This document shows, one piece after another, positions 17,893 through 26,788 of a DNA stretch of 64,000 bases; positions within the stretch are counted from its first letter, which is position 1; every line of letters begins with the position of its first letter. A program made the position numbers and the translations under genes. Below the pieces are notes generated by a model. That model was not told the DNA's origin. It searched no databases and saw only the letters and a list, made by a program, of their open reading frames with translations. Source of the stretch: Pleurocapsa sp. PCC 7319 (GTDB lineage Bacteria > Cyanobacteriota > Cyanobacteriia > Cyanobacteriales > Xenococcaceae); assembly GCF_000332195.1 (NCBI RefSeq), contig NZ_KB235922.1, forward strand, positions 682,001-746,000. Direction: 5' to 3'.

Positions 17893-20800
17893 ATGTTTAC
17901 TTTGTTTTATCGCAATGCTCGCTTACTAGTTTTGACGATTATTTTAATTTTTGTTTGGGGTATCTCGTCTTATTTTGCTTTACCCAGATTAGAAGATCCT
18001 GAGCTAGTATCTCGTTTCGCTATTGTGCGGACTTTTTGGGAAGGGGCGGATGCCAAACGAGTTGAGGCTTTAATTACCGAAAAAATTGAAGATGAGCTAA
18101 TCGAAATCGAAGAAATTAAAGAGTATGATTCTACCTCCAGTACCGGCAGTTCAATCATAGTAATTGAACTTCAGGATACAGTGACTAAGGAACAGGTAGA
18201 TGGAATCTGGACAAGGGTACAAAATAAGATAGATGAAGTCAGACCCGAGTTGCCCACAGAAATTACTGAACCAGAATTAGAGAAGGGAAAAGTTAAGGCA
18301 TATGCCCTAATTACTGCTTTAACTTGGCAACAGGATGACAATCCTAACTATGCTATTTTGAATCGTCAGGCAGATGTTTTGAAAGAGCGCCTGGAAAACA
18401 TTACAGGTACAGAAGAACTAGAACTATATGGCGATCGCGATGAAGAAATTTTAGTTGAAATTGAACCTCAAGTATTTGCTAGTTATGGCTTGACTGCCGC
18501 GGATATTGCTCGACAAATTCAGCAGAGTGATTCTAAAGAGGCTGCGGGAACTTTGCGTAATGACAATAATGATTTATCTCTAGAAGTAGCAGGAGAACTA
18601 GATACTCTAAATCGGGTTAAAAATATTCCCCTCAACTTTGGTAATAATAGTCAGTTTATCCGTTTGCAAGATATTGCTCAAGTAAGTAAAGGAGCGCGTT
18701 TCCCAGCTAATGAACAGACTTTGATTAGTGGTCGCCCTGGAGTGGCGGTGGCAGTACATATTGATTCAAAAAGCCGTCTCGATCTTTGGGCAGACAAGGC
18801 TAAAGAGATTTTGGCAGAATTCGAGTCAGACTTACCCCATGGTATTGCTCTATCGACGATATTCGATCAAAGTAGCTATGTTACTAATCGGCTCAACGGT
18901 TTGCTCCTGAATCTAGTTTTAGGGGGAGGATTAGTTTTTCTAGTTACACTTTTGATGATGGGATGGCGTTCAGCATTAATTATTGGAACTTCTTTGCCAC
19001 TGTCAATTTTAATGGTCTTTGGTTGGATGAACGTGATGGGTATTCCCTTGCACCAAATGTCGATTACAGGCTTGATTGTGGCATTGGGAATCTTAATTGA
19101 TAACGCAATTGTAATGGTCAACGAGGTTAATAACCATCTCCGTAGTGGTTTTAAAGGCAAAGATGCCATTGTCAATAGTATTAATTGTTTAGCTGTCCCT
19201 TTGTTGAGTTCTACTTTTACCACTATCCTGGCTTTTTTGCCGATTGCTTTATTACCAGGTTCTACAGGGGAATTTGTGGGAACGATTGGTCTGAGCGTTA
19301 TTTTGGCTGTTGGATCTTCTATGTTTCTTTCCTTAACTGTAATACCTACAATAACGGCTAAGTTTCAACGACGAACTAATAATTCTTCCCCTCAATATCT
19401 ATCATGGCTGCAAACTGGTATATCGATTCCACTACTAAAACGGTGGTATGGCAAAACTTTAAAATGGACTACTGCCAGCCCTGTTTTGGGTATCTGCCTG
19501 GCTTTATTCTTGCCTGCGGTCGGTTTTATCCAGGCAGGGAATTTAGCCCAACAGTTTTTTCCGGCAGCCGATCGGGATCAATTGCATATTCAAGTGGAGT
19601 TACCCGCTTCAAGTTCAATCATCGAAACTACTGCTGTAGCACAACAAATACGCGATCGCATTATTGCTGATTCTGCTATTACAGACGTTCATTGGTTCAT
19701 TGGCAGGAGCGCGCCCCGATTTTATTACAATGTAACTGGTGCTAGAGAACGGGAATCTAATTATGCTCAGGCAATCGTCCAACTTAAGGAGATCGCTTCT
19801 AGTTCTTTAGTCCAGCAGCTACAAACAGACTTAGATCGAACTTTTCCTAGTTCTCGAATTTTAGTAAGACAGTTAGAACAGGGACCTCCTTTTAATGCGC
19901 CGATCGAAATGCGAATTTCTGGTACGGATATCGACATTCTGCAACAACTAGGGGAAAAAGCCAGAAGCTTATTAATAGAACAAGAACAGGTGACACATAC
20001 CCGTGCTAGTTTGAATGAAATCAGACCTCAGCTTAAATTTGAGCCAGACGAAGAAAAAGTACGTTTAGCCGGTTTAGACCTCCAGGCGATCGCCCAGCAA
20101 TTAGATGCCAGTTTGGATGGAAGTACAGGAGGAACAATTCTCGAATCTACAGAAGAATTACCTGTTAGAGTTAGATTAGCCCAAAGCGATCGCGCTAGCG
20201 TCAGTAGTCTTGTTTCCATAGATTTAGTATCTAACTCTGGCAATAGTCAAAGAAATAATAATTCAGCCCAGACTATTCCTTTATCCTCTTTGGGCAAAGT
20301 ATTTTTAGCTCCTGAACTATCCAAAATCACCCATTATAATGGGCAACGAGTAAATACAGTTCAAGGTTTTTTGCGAGCTGGAGTCTTGCCCGATACGGTC
20401 TTAACGGAGTTTAAACAGAAACTAGATAGTGAAAACTTTCAACTCCCCAATGGCTATAGTTATCAATTTGGTGGGGAAGCAGCAGAAAAAGACGATGCTA
20501 TTAGCGGCTTAGTCTCAACGGTGGGAGTTCTAGTAGTATTGATGGTTGCCACTCTGGTTCTGTCTTTGGGCTCTTTTCGTTTGGCAATGGTTATTGGCAT
20601 TGTGGCGATCGCATCCGTGGGCTTGGGCTTATTTTCCATCTGGATATTTGACTATCCTTTTGGCTTTAATCCGATTATCGGTACTATCGGTTTAATTGGG
20701 GTCGCAATCAATGACTCGATTGTGGTGATGGCAGCTATTCAACAACATCCTGTCGCCAAATTGGGCGATCGGCAGGCAATTCGCCAGGTAGTTATGCACT

Positions 20801-21027
20801 CAACTCGCCACGTAGTCGCCACTACCTTGACTACCGCTATCGGTTTTGTACCTTTATTACTGGGTGGTGGAGAATTTTGGCCTCCTTTAGCTATAGCGAT
20901 CGCTGGTGGTGTAATCGGTGCAACTTTGTTAGCACTATATCTTGTTCCTGCTGCCTATTTGTTATTTATCGATGCTCTCAAAATGAATTTCGATGGGATT
21001 CGTAAAACTATTATGTTTAAAAGTTGA
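17893..21027 (+). CDS. RND-family efflux permease (AcrB-like)
   Basis: A 1044-aa inner-membrane proton/substrate antiporter. The layout is canonical: TM1 at residues 9-30, a large periplasmic pore domain, a TM cluster at about 335-500, a second periplasmic domain, and TMs at about 870-1030. TM4 has GILIDNAIVMVNEV, in which the first of the two proton-relay acids is Asp and the second is Asn, as in many AcrB homologues outside the E. coli type. The TM11 region has GLIGVAINDSIVVM. Length is normal. No membrane-fusion protein or outer-membrane channel gene is adjacent, so the partners must be elsewhere or it works alone. The substrate is unknown. Confidence 0.93.
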   Translation: MFTLFYRNARLLVLTIILIFVWGISSYFALPRLEDPELVSRFAIVRTFWEGADAKRVEALITEKIEDELIEIEEIKEYDSTSSTGSSIIVIELQDTVTKEQVDGIWTRVQNKIDEVRPELPTEITEPELEKGKVKAYALITALTWQQDDNPNYAILNRQADVLKERLENITGTEELELYGDRDEEILVEIEPQVFASYGLTAADIARQIQQSDSKEAAGTLRNDNNDLSLEVAGELDTLNRVKNIPLNFGNNSQFIRLQDIAQVSKGARFPANEQTLISGRPGVAVAVHIDSKSRLDLWADKAKEILAEFESDLPHGIALSTIFDQSSYVTNRLNGLLLNLVLGGGLVFLVTLLMMGWRSALIIGTSLPLSILMVFGWMNVMGIPLHQMSITGLIVALGILIDNAIVMVNEVNNHLRSGFKGKDAIVNSINCLAVPLLSSTFTTILAFLPIALLPGSTGEFVGTIGLSVILAVGSSMFLSLTVIPTITAKFQRRTNNSSPQYLSWLQTGISIPLLKRWYGKTLKWTTASPVLGICLALFLPAVGFIQAGNLAQQFFPAADRDQLHIQVELPASSSIIETTAVAQQIRDRIIADSAITDVHWFIGRSAPRFYYNVTGARERESNYAQAIVQLKEIASSSLVQQLQTDLDRTFPSSRILVRQLEQGPPFNAPIEMRISGTDIDILQQLGEKARSLLIEQEQVTHTRASLNEIRPQLKFEPDEEKVRLAGLDLQAIAQQLDASLDGSTGGTILESTEELPVRVRLAQSDRASVSSLVSIDLVSNSGNSQRNNNSAQTIPLSSLGKVFLAPELSKITHYNGQRVNTVQGFLRAGVLPDTVLTEFKQKLDSENFQLPNGYSYQFGGEAAEKDDAISGLVSTVGVLVVLMVATLVLSLGSFRLAMVIGIVAIASVGLGLFSIWIFDYPFGFNPIIGTIGLIGVAINDSIVVMAAIQQHPVAKLGDRQAIRQVVMHSTRHVVATTLTTAIGFVPLLLGGGEFWPPLAIAIAGGVIGATLLALYLVPAAYLLFIDALKMNFDGIRKTIMFKS

Positions 21028-21034
21028 CCAAGGC

Positions 21035-21055
21035 TGTTCCCTGTTCCCTGTTCCC
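21035..21055. repeat. Heptanucleotide array TGTTCCC, 3 perfect units
   Basis: Three perfect copies, 8 bp after the RND stop codon and directly before a second array with a different unit. Confidence 0.8.
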
Positions 21056-21060
21056 TTTAA

Positions 21061-21095
21061 TGATTACTGATTACTGGTAACTGATAATTGATAAC
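21061..21095. repeat. Heptanucleotide array TGATTAC, 5 units
   Basis: Units TGATTAC twice, then TGGTAAC, TGATAAT and TGATAAC. The same unit recurs at 36767-36787. Confidence 0.8.
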
Positions 21096-21184
21096 TATGT
21101 TACAAAAACAGTAACGTTGCCCTATTTTCTGGTTTCAACAGACATACTAGAGGCGTTGATTAATTGTGATTAAATTAATGAGCA

Positions 21185-22057
21185 ATGCTATTCAAAGATG
21201 CCCGTGTAACTCAAATTATTTTTCTCGCTTTATTTTTACTTTTAGGTGTCAGTACCAGGGATTGGACACTACAAGCTAATTTGATTTTAGTCGTGGTGAC
21301 TAGCTGTTTAATTACTCAGTGGTTTTTGTCAGCTTTGGTTGAATATAGTAAACGCAATAGTGAATTTTCTCTGGCTAATATCTCCAGTGAATTAAGTATT
21401 CTGATTAGTCCTAAAGTGTTAATTTCTCTTCGGAGTGCCTTAATCACTGCCTTAGGATTATGTCTCCTGCTACGAAGTAATAGCCCCGAGACAATGGCGA
21501 TCGCCGGTTGTTTAGCGATCGCGAGTAAGTTTCTCTTTCGCCATCGCAATAAACACTTTTTTAACCCTGCTAACTTTGGGATTATCGCGGCTTTAATTTT
21601 GACTAATGACGCTTGGGTTTCTCCTGGTCAATGGGGTACAGATTGGTGGTATTTACTGCTATTTCTTGGTTTAGGTGGTGTGGTTTTGAAGCAAGTAGGT
21701 CGGTGGGATACTTCGATCGCTTTTCTGTTTGCTTATGGTGGTTTAGAAGCTGTGCGTAACCTTTGGCTCGGATGGAGTTGGGATGTCTGGCAACATCAGT
21801 TTATGAGTGGTAGTTTGCTGCTATTTGCTTTATTTATGTTGACCGATCCGCGCTCTATTCCTAATTCCAAGACTGGTCGTTTAGTTTGGAGTCTGGCGAT
21901 CGCTATTACTACTTTTATTCTGCAAGATTATTTTTATCTGTCTACCGCGATTTTCTGGTCATTATTTATTATTTCTCCCCTGACAGTTTTGTTAGATATG
22001 GTTTGGTCTGCACCAAGGTTTAATTGGCAACGCTTATCAGTAATTAGTAATCAGTAA
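21185..22057 (+). CDS. RnfD/NqrB-like membrane protein, orphan
   Basis: A 290-aa polytopic protein with about eight hydrophobic segments. It matches the RnfD/NqrB family by the blocks FFNPANFGII (around residue 125), a Gly-rich TM near 165, and MLTDPRSIPNSKTGR (around 218-232). In true Rnf/Nqr complexes this subunit carries covalent FMN on an S-G-A-T motif. No such motif is visible here, and no other Rnf subunit is in the window, so ion pumping is unlikely. The stop codon TAA overlaps the ATG of the next gene (TAATG), indicating translational coupling with two DUF2330 proteins. The last codons lie in a heptamer array. Confidence 0.82.
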   Translation: MLFKDARVTQIIFLALFLLLGVSTRDWTLQANLILVVVTSCLITQWFLSALVEYSKRNSEFSLANISSELSILISPKVLISLRSALITALGLCLLLRSNSPETMAIAGCLAIASKFLFRHRNKHFFNPANFGIIAALILTNDAWVSPGQWGTDWWYLLLFLGLGGVVLKQVGRWDTSIAFLFAYGGLEAVRNLWLGWSWDVWQHQFMSGSLLLFALFMLTDPRSIPNSKTGRLVWSLAIAITTFILQDYFYLSTAIFWSLFIISPLTVLLDMVWSAPRFNWQRLSVISNQ

Positions 22058-22059
22058 TG
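22039..22059. repeat. Heptanucleotide array AGTAATN spanning a stop/start overlap
   Basis: Units AGTAATT, AGTAATC, AGTAATG. They encode the last residues of the RnfD-like protein (VISNQ), its stop codon and the ATG of the following gene. Confidence 0.7.
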
Positions 22060-23385
22060 AAAATACTACGAATTATATTTTCCTGCATATTAACTGGAGT
22101 AATTTTGATCTTTGGCATTAAACCAGCATTGGCTTTTTGTGGTTTTTATGTGGCGAAAGCCGATAGTAGTCTTTATAATCAGGCTTCCCAAGTAATTATT
22201 GCTAGGGATGGTGAAAGAACTGTTTTAACTATGTCTAATGATTACCAGGGTGAAGTAAAAGACTTTGCCATGGTAGTTCCTGTGCCAGTAATTCTCAAAG
22301 AGGAACAGGTTCATGTTGGCGATTCCCAAATTTTAGCCAGGCTTGATGGATTTAGTGCGCCCAGGTTAGTGGAGTATTTCGACCCCAATCCTTGTCAAAA
22401 GCCAGAACGCGATCGCCGATTGTTTAAATCTGCACCAATTTTGGAAAGCCAAAATACATTAGGATTACAAAGAGAAGCCAAGCTGGGTGTAACAGTAGAA
22501 GAACAGTTTAGCGTTGGAGAATACGATATTGTAATCCTGAGTGCCAAAGAATCTGATGGTTTAGAAACGTGGTTGATTCAAAATGACTATAAAATTCCTT
22601 CAGGTGCCAAGGAACTTCTGCAACCTTACATTCGACAAAACTTGAAGTTCTTTGTGGCAAAAGTCAACTTGGAAGAATATGACAGTAATGGGTTTGAGAA
22701 ATTAAGACCAATTTCTATGGCTTATGAATCGCCTAAGTTTATGTTGCCGATTCGCTTAGGGATGATGAATGCTAACGGCGACCAAGATTTAATTGTTTAT
22801 TTGCTATCTCCTAAGGGTCAAGTAGAACTGACTAACTATCGCACAGTTAAAATTCCTTCCAATACGGAAATTCCCGAATTTGTGCAGACAGAATTTAAAG
22901 ACTTTTATCAGGCAATGTTCCAAAAGTCTTATGAACAGGAAAACAAACAAGTAGCTTTCTTAGAATATGCCTGGGATATGGCAAGTTGCGATCCTTGTTC
23001 AGCAGAACCATTGAATCAGTCAGAATTAAAAGATGCGGGGGTATTTTGGTTAGAGCAGAATCCTAGAAATCCCTGGGGAGGCAATAATGTGTTTATCACT
23101 CGCCTCCATGTGCGTTACACCAGAGATAAATTCCCTGAAGATTTAAAGTTCCAACAGACAAGCGATCGCAGCAATTTTCAAGGACGATATATAGTGCGAC
23201 ATCCATTCATGGGAGAAATGGCTTGTCGTACTGCATCAGAATATCAGGATTCAATTATCGCCAGACAAGAACGAGAAGCCCAAAATTTAGCTCGTTTGAC
23301 TGGCTGGGATATACAGGATATTCGCAGCAAAATCACTTTTGTCGAACCTCAACCTGTTCCTTGGTGGCGCAAAATTTGGAACTAA
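22057..23385 (+). CDS. DUF2330 protein, secreted or anchored, first of a tandem pair
   Basis: A 442-aa protein with a signal peptide (residues 1-26, cleavage after ALA). The mature part starts FCGFYVAKAD, the opening typical of DUF2330. Further family blocks are MSNDYQGEVKDFAMVVPVPV and VEEQFSVGEYDIVIL, and RPISMAYESPKFMLPIRLG. A CxxC motif, SCDPCSAEPL, sits at about residues 309-318. No transmembrane segment is predicted after the signal, although the C-terminus PVPWWRKIWN is aromatic and basic. The function is unknown. It overlaps the RnfD-like gene by one base and is followed 148 bp later by its paralogue. Confidence 0.88.
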   Translation: MKILRIIFSCILTGVILIFGIKPALAFCGFYVAKADSSLYNQASQVIIARDGERTVLTMSNDYQGEVKDFAMVVPVPVILKEEQVHVGDSQILARLDGFSAPRLVEYFDPNPCQKPERDRRLFKSAPILESQNTLGLQREAKLGVTVEEQFSVGEYDIVILSAKESDGLETWLIQNDYKIPSGAKELLQPYIRQNLKFFVAKVNLEEYDSNGFEKLRPISMAYESPKFMLPIRLGMMNANGDQDLIVYLLSPKGQVELTNYRTVKIPSNTEIPEFVQTEFKDFYQAMFQKSYEQENKQVAFLEYAWDMASCDPCSAEPLNQSELKDAGVFWLEQNPRNPWGGNNVFITRLHVRYTRDKFPEDLKFQQTSDRSNFQGRYIVRHPFMGEMACRTASEYQDSIIARQEREAQNLARLTGWDIQDIRSKITFVEPQPVPWWRKIWN

Positions 23386-23401
23386 ATTCAGTTATCAATT
23401 T

Positions 23402-23435
23402 GAGTTCGGAATTCGGAATTCGGAGTTCGGAATTC
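23402..23435. repeat. Heptanucleotide array GGARTTC (inverse of GAACTCC)
   Basis: Five units of GAATTCG/GAGTTCG between the two DUF2330 genes. This is the reverse complement of the unit at 16586-16659. Confidence 0.85.
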
Positions 23436-23533
23436 TGATGTTTCAACAAAATAGTATCGCATTCAAAAAGCTAAAAAATTATGAATTACGAAGTTTTTAG
23501 CCTTGTCAAACTGACATTAATCAGTATTCAATT

Positions 23534-24871
23534 ATGAAAATTATCAGAGTTTTACTATCTTGTTTGCTAACAGGAGTAATTCTATTCTTTGGTGTCAAAC
23601 CGGCATTGGCTTTCTGTGGTTTTTATGTGGCTAAAGCTGATACCAGTCTTTACAATCAAGCTTCTCAGGTAATTATTGCTAGAGATGAGGATAGAACCGT
23701 TTTAACTATGTCTAATGATTATCAGGGTGAAGTTAAAGATTTTGCCATGGTAGTTCCTGTGCCCGTAATTCTCAAAGAGGAACAGGTTCACGTTGGGGAA
23801 GCAAAAATTTTGCAAAGGCTAGACGATTTTAGTGCCCCAAGATTAGTAGAATATTTTGATGATGATCCTTGTGAAATTAGAGCTTATGAAGATGGCATCG
23901 CATTTAACTCTGCACCCCAAGCTGCCCCATCACTTAGGCAAAAGAAAGCAGACGCTGATTTAGGAGTAACGGTAGAAGAACAGTTTAGCGTCGGTGAATA
24001 TGACATTGTCATTCTCAGTGCCAAAGAATCTGGAGGATTAGAAACTTGGTTAAGGCAAAATGATTATCAAATCCCCGAAGGTGCCAAAGAATTACTCCAG
24101 CCTTATATTCGCCAAAATTTGAAATTCTTTGTAGCGAAAGTCAATCTAGAAGAATATGACAGCAATGGTTTTGAAAAGCTGAGACCAATTTCCATGGCTT
24201 ATGAGTCGCCTAAGTTTATGTTACCGATTCGCTTGGGGATGATGAACGCAAATGGCGACCAAGATTTGATTGTCTATCTCCTATCTCCTAAAGGACAGGT
24301 CGAACTATCCAACTACCGCACGGTGAAAGTTCCTTCTGATAGCGAAGTGCCGGAATTTGTCAAAGAGGAGTTTAAGGACTTTTATACTGCTATGTTCCAA
24401 AATTCCTACATTCGGGAAAACAAAAAAGTAGCTTTCTTGGAATACGCTTGGGATATGGGAAGCTGCGATCCTTGTTCGGCAGAACCTTTAAATCGAGAAG
24501 AACTCAAAGAAGCTGGGGTATTTTGGTTGGATTCTACACCTTCTAATCCTCGTTTTTTTGGCAATAGCAATGTTTTTATTACCCGTCTCCATGTCCGCTA
24601 TAGTCGTGATAGATTCCCTGAGGATTTGAAATTTCAACAGACCAGCGATCGCGATTTATTTCAGGGCAGATACGTGATACGTCATCCATACACGGGAGAT
24701 ATTACCTGTGATGCTGGCAAGGAATATCAACAATCAGTTAGAGACAGACAAGAGCGTGAGGCAAAAACCTTAGCTAAGCTTACAGGTTGGAATATTGAAT
24801 CCATTCGCGATCGCATTAAGTTTGTCAAGGCTGAACCAGTAGAGTGGTGGGAAAATCTTTGGAATCGCTAA
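23534..24871 (+). CDS. DUF2330 protein, second of a tandem pair
   Basis: A 445-aa paralogue of the preceding gene, similar over its whole length. It has a near-identical signal peptide ending KPALA, then FCGFYVAKAD. The central block QPYIRQNLKFFVAKVNLEEY is identical, and the CxxC motif SCDPCSAEPL is kept. The main difference is a variable stretch at about residues 110-150, where the two proteins hardly match. It ends EWWENLWNR. A strong terminator follows, so the operon RnfD-like/DUF2330/DUF2330 ends here. The pair arose by tandem duplication. Confidence 0.88.
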   Translation: MKIIRVLLSCLLTGVILFFGVKPALAFCGFYVAKADTSLYNQASQVIIARDEDRTVLTMSNDYQGEVKDFAMVVPVPVILKEEQVHVGEAKILQRLDDFSAPRLVEYFDDDPCEIRAYEDGIAFNSAPQAAPSLRQKKADADLGVTVEEQFSVGEYDIVILSAKESGGLETWLRQNDYQIPEGAKELLQPYIRQNLKFFVAKVNLEEYDSNGFEKLRPISMAYESPKFMLPIRLGMMNANGDQDLIVYLLSPKGQVELSNYRTVKVPSDSEVPEFVKEEFKDFYTAMFQNSYIRENKKVAFLEYAWDMGSCDPCSAEPLNREELKEAGVFWLDSTPSNPRFFGNSNVFITRLHVRYSRDRFPEDLKFQQTSDRDLFQGRYVIRHPYTGDITCDAGKEYQQSVRDRQEREAKTLAKLTGWNIESIRDRIKFVKAEPVEWWENLWNR

Positions 24872-24894
24872 CTTTATTTAGTTGAGAACAAAAA

Positions 24895-24928
24895 AACACA
24901 GTGACCTAAGCCGCTGTGTTTTTTTTGT
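24895..24928 (+). terminator. Intrinsic terminator of the RnfD-like/DUF2330 operon
   Basis: Stem AACACAG (24895-24901) with CTGTGTT (24914-24920) followed by a long T-run, starting 24 bp after the stop codon. The upstream A-run makes it potentially bidirectional. Confidence 0.88.
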
Positions 24929-24966
24929 TAAATCATAACAAGGTTGGCGGGGAAACAAGCCCTAAA

Positions 24967-25000
24967 AGCTTAGAGCTTAGAGCTTAGAGCTTAGAGCTTA
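24967..25000. repeat. Heptanucleotide array AGCTTAG, 4.9 units
   Basis: Nearly five perfect units. They lie just after a copy of the GTTGGCGGGG interspersed repeat motif (24943-24952). Confidence 0.88.
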
Positions 25001-25157
25001 CCTCACCCTTAAATTGCCATAACCCGAACTGAGGTTAATTTATTTAACCAAAAAATATAGCTATTTTGACTCAATTTTCAGGTTAACAAATATTAGAAGT
25101 TGTAATTTATTTGTTCTTTTCGGGAATCCTAATCTTATTGAAATAATTATATGTAAT

Positions 25158-26372
25158 ATGACTCAAAAGTTTGATCCTGCTGAGTTGTTAGTTAAATCAT
25201 CAAAATCAAACAGCACAGGATGTTGGGAATTTATTAAAAACTCTGTTTCTTGGAGAGTTTATCTACATGAAGGAAAACTATCGTATATTGATTGTTCTAT
25301 ACAACTACTCAACCAGTTAAAGTATTATCTTCTGCGCCAAGGTTGGAAAGATGCAGCCGCCGCATTAAAAGATATGCCGCAATCTTATCTTAAAACCAAG
25401 GTGAATACAGCAAATGACTCATTGCCTGTTAATTATTACGAATATGCGATTTTTTGGTTGCTAAATGAGAAATATCTTGATAGTTCTCAGTTTATGCAAT
25501 TGATTGAAGATATTACTCAAGATTCTCTTCAATCCTGCCTGTGGCTAAGAGATGGAACTACTGTTTGGCACGATCAAGAACCAATGCCATCTTGGATTCA
25601 CGATCAAATTGGAAATTCTTTATCGTTAGATGTATTAGATCTAGTTGGTTTTTTACAGCATAGATTAAAGCAATGGCATAGTTGTACTTCAGAGCTAAAT
25701 TCTCCATATCAACGTCCCTACTTTTTGGATTACAGAGATATTGATAAATCTCCTGAATCAGGAGTGTTGTCGGCAAAGGCACTGAACGAATTGGCACAAA
25801 TTATGCGGCGAGGATTGAGTTTTCGTCAGCTTTCGATATTTCTCAATAAAGATGAACTTCATGTAGCGCAAATTTTATCGCCGTATATTGAGCATAAAAT
25901 GATTCATTTGCGCAATCCTCAGCCACCTTTAGATCAACTACCTACCATCCCCAAACCAACACCAAGTGAAAAATCAGAACAGAATCGCGCAGTAAGTGTA
26001 CCAGTTAAAAAACACAAAGTTGTTTGTATTGATGATAGTCCGACAATTCTGCAAGAAATTAAGCGTTTTCTTAATAATGAGCAATTTGAAGTCACGGCAA
26101 TAGACGATCCTGTTCAAGCTTCATCAATTATTTTTCGGCTGGAACCTGATTTAATTTTGCTTGATATTACTATGCCCAGAATTAACGGCTATAAACTTTG
26201 TGGCTTATTACGTAGCAGCAATGTTTTCGATCAAACCCCAATCATTATGGTCACGGGCAATACGGGCATGATTGACAAAGCTAGGGCTAAATTAGCTGGG
26301 GCAACAGATTATTTTACGAAGCCTTTCACTCAAGCAGGTTTAATGGCAATCATTGAAAAACATCTTTCATAA
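25158..26372 (+). CDS. PatA/PixG-type response regulator of a taxis operon
   Basis: A 404-aa protein with a long N-terminal PatA-type (PATAN/DUF4388-like) region (about 1-280) and a C-terminal receiver domain (about 287-404). The receiver has DDSPT, the phosphoacceptor in LILLDITMPRINGY, the switch residue in MVTGNTG, and Lys in YFTKPFT. The architecture matches PixG/TaxP1/PilG regulators of cyanobacterial type IV pilus motility, which act downstream of CheA. It is the first gene of a rightward set with CheY, CheW, two receptors and CheA. The preceding terminator at 24895-24928 separates it from the DUF2330 operon. Whether it controls phototaxis or chemotaxis is not shown. Confidence 0.9.
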   Translation: MTQKFDPAELLVKSSKSNSTGCWEFIKNSVSWRVYLHEGKLSYIDCSIQLLNQLKYYLLRQGWKDAAAALKDMPQSYLKTKVNTANDSLPVNYYEYAIFWLLNEKYLDSSQFMQLIEDITQDSLQSCLWLRDGTTVWHDQEPMPSWIHDQIGNSLSLDVLDLVGFLQHRLKQWHSCTSELNSPYQRPYFLDYRDIDKSPESGVLSAKALNELAQIMRRGLSFRQLSIFLNKDELHVAQILSPYIEHKMIHLRNPQPPLDQLPTIPKPTPSEKSEQNRAVSVPVKKHKVVCIDDSPTILQEIKRFLNNEQFEVTAIDDPVQASSIIFRLEPDLILLDITMPRINGYKLCGLLRSSNVFDQTPIIMVTGNTGMIDKARAKLAGATDYFTKPFTQAGLMAIIEKHLS

Positions 26373-26419
26373 ATTTAACTCTAGACATTATTCAAAATTC
26401 ACATTACTCAAGTAAAACT

Positions 26420-26782
26420 ATGAAAACTATCCTCATCGTAGACGACCTAAAATCCGAATTAGACTTGATGTCTCAATATTTGACTACATCGGGCTACTCC
26501 ATAATTACGGCTACCAATGGCGAAGAAGCGATCGCCAAAATATTGGAAAATAAACCTGATGCCATCGTAACGGATTGGATGATGCCCAAAATGGGGGGCA
26601 TAGATATTTGCCGTAAGCTAAAAAAGAATCCTGAAACAGCAGAAATTCCTATTATTGCTTGTACTGCCAAAAATCGTGATGTAGATCGGATGTGGGCTAT
26701 TAAACAAGGTGTCAAAGCTTACGTAACCAAACCTTGTACTAAAGAAGAATTGGTCAGTGCACTTCAAGGAGTAATGGGATAG
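26420..26782 (+). CDS. CheY-like single-domain response regulator (PixH/PilH type)
   Basis: A 120-aa stand-alone receiver domain with acidic pocket D8-D9 (IVDDLK), phosphoacceptor Asp52 in IVTDWMMPKMGG, Thr in IACTAKN and Lys in AYVTKPCT. In PixGHIJL-type operons the second small regulator feeds back on or competes with the PatA-type output protein for CheA phosphate. It lies 47 bp after the PatA-type gene and 6 bp before the CheW gene. Confidence 0.93.
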   Translation: MKTILIVDDLKSELDLMSQYLTTSGYSIITATNGEEAIAKILENKPDAIVTDWMMPKMGGIDICRKLKKNPETAEIPIIACTAKNRDVDRMWAIKQGVKAYVTKPCTKEELVSALQGVMG

Positions 26783-26788
26783 GTAGTA

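Noticed and set aside
18900-19120. RND TM4 Asn in place of the second Asp as a loss of function
   Set aside because: An Asp-Asn pair at this place is common in AcrB-like pumps outside the E. coli type, so it is not a sign of inactivation.
24967-25000. CRISPR-like repeat
   Set aside because: The 7-bp units are contiguous with no spacers, and no cas gene is in the window.
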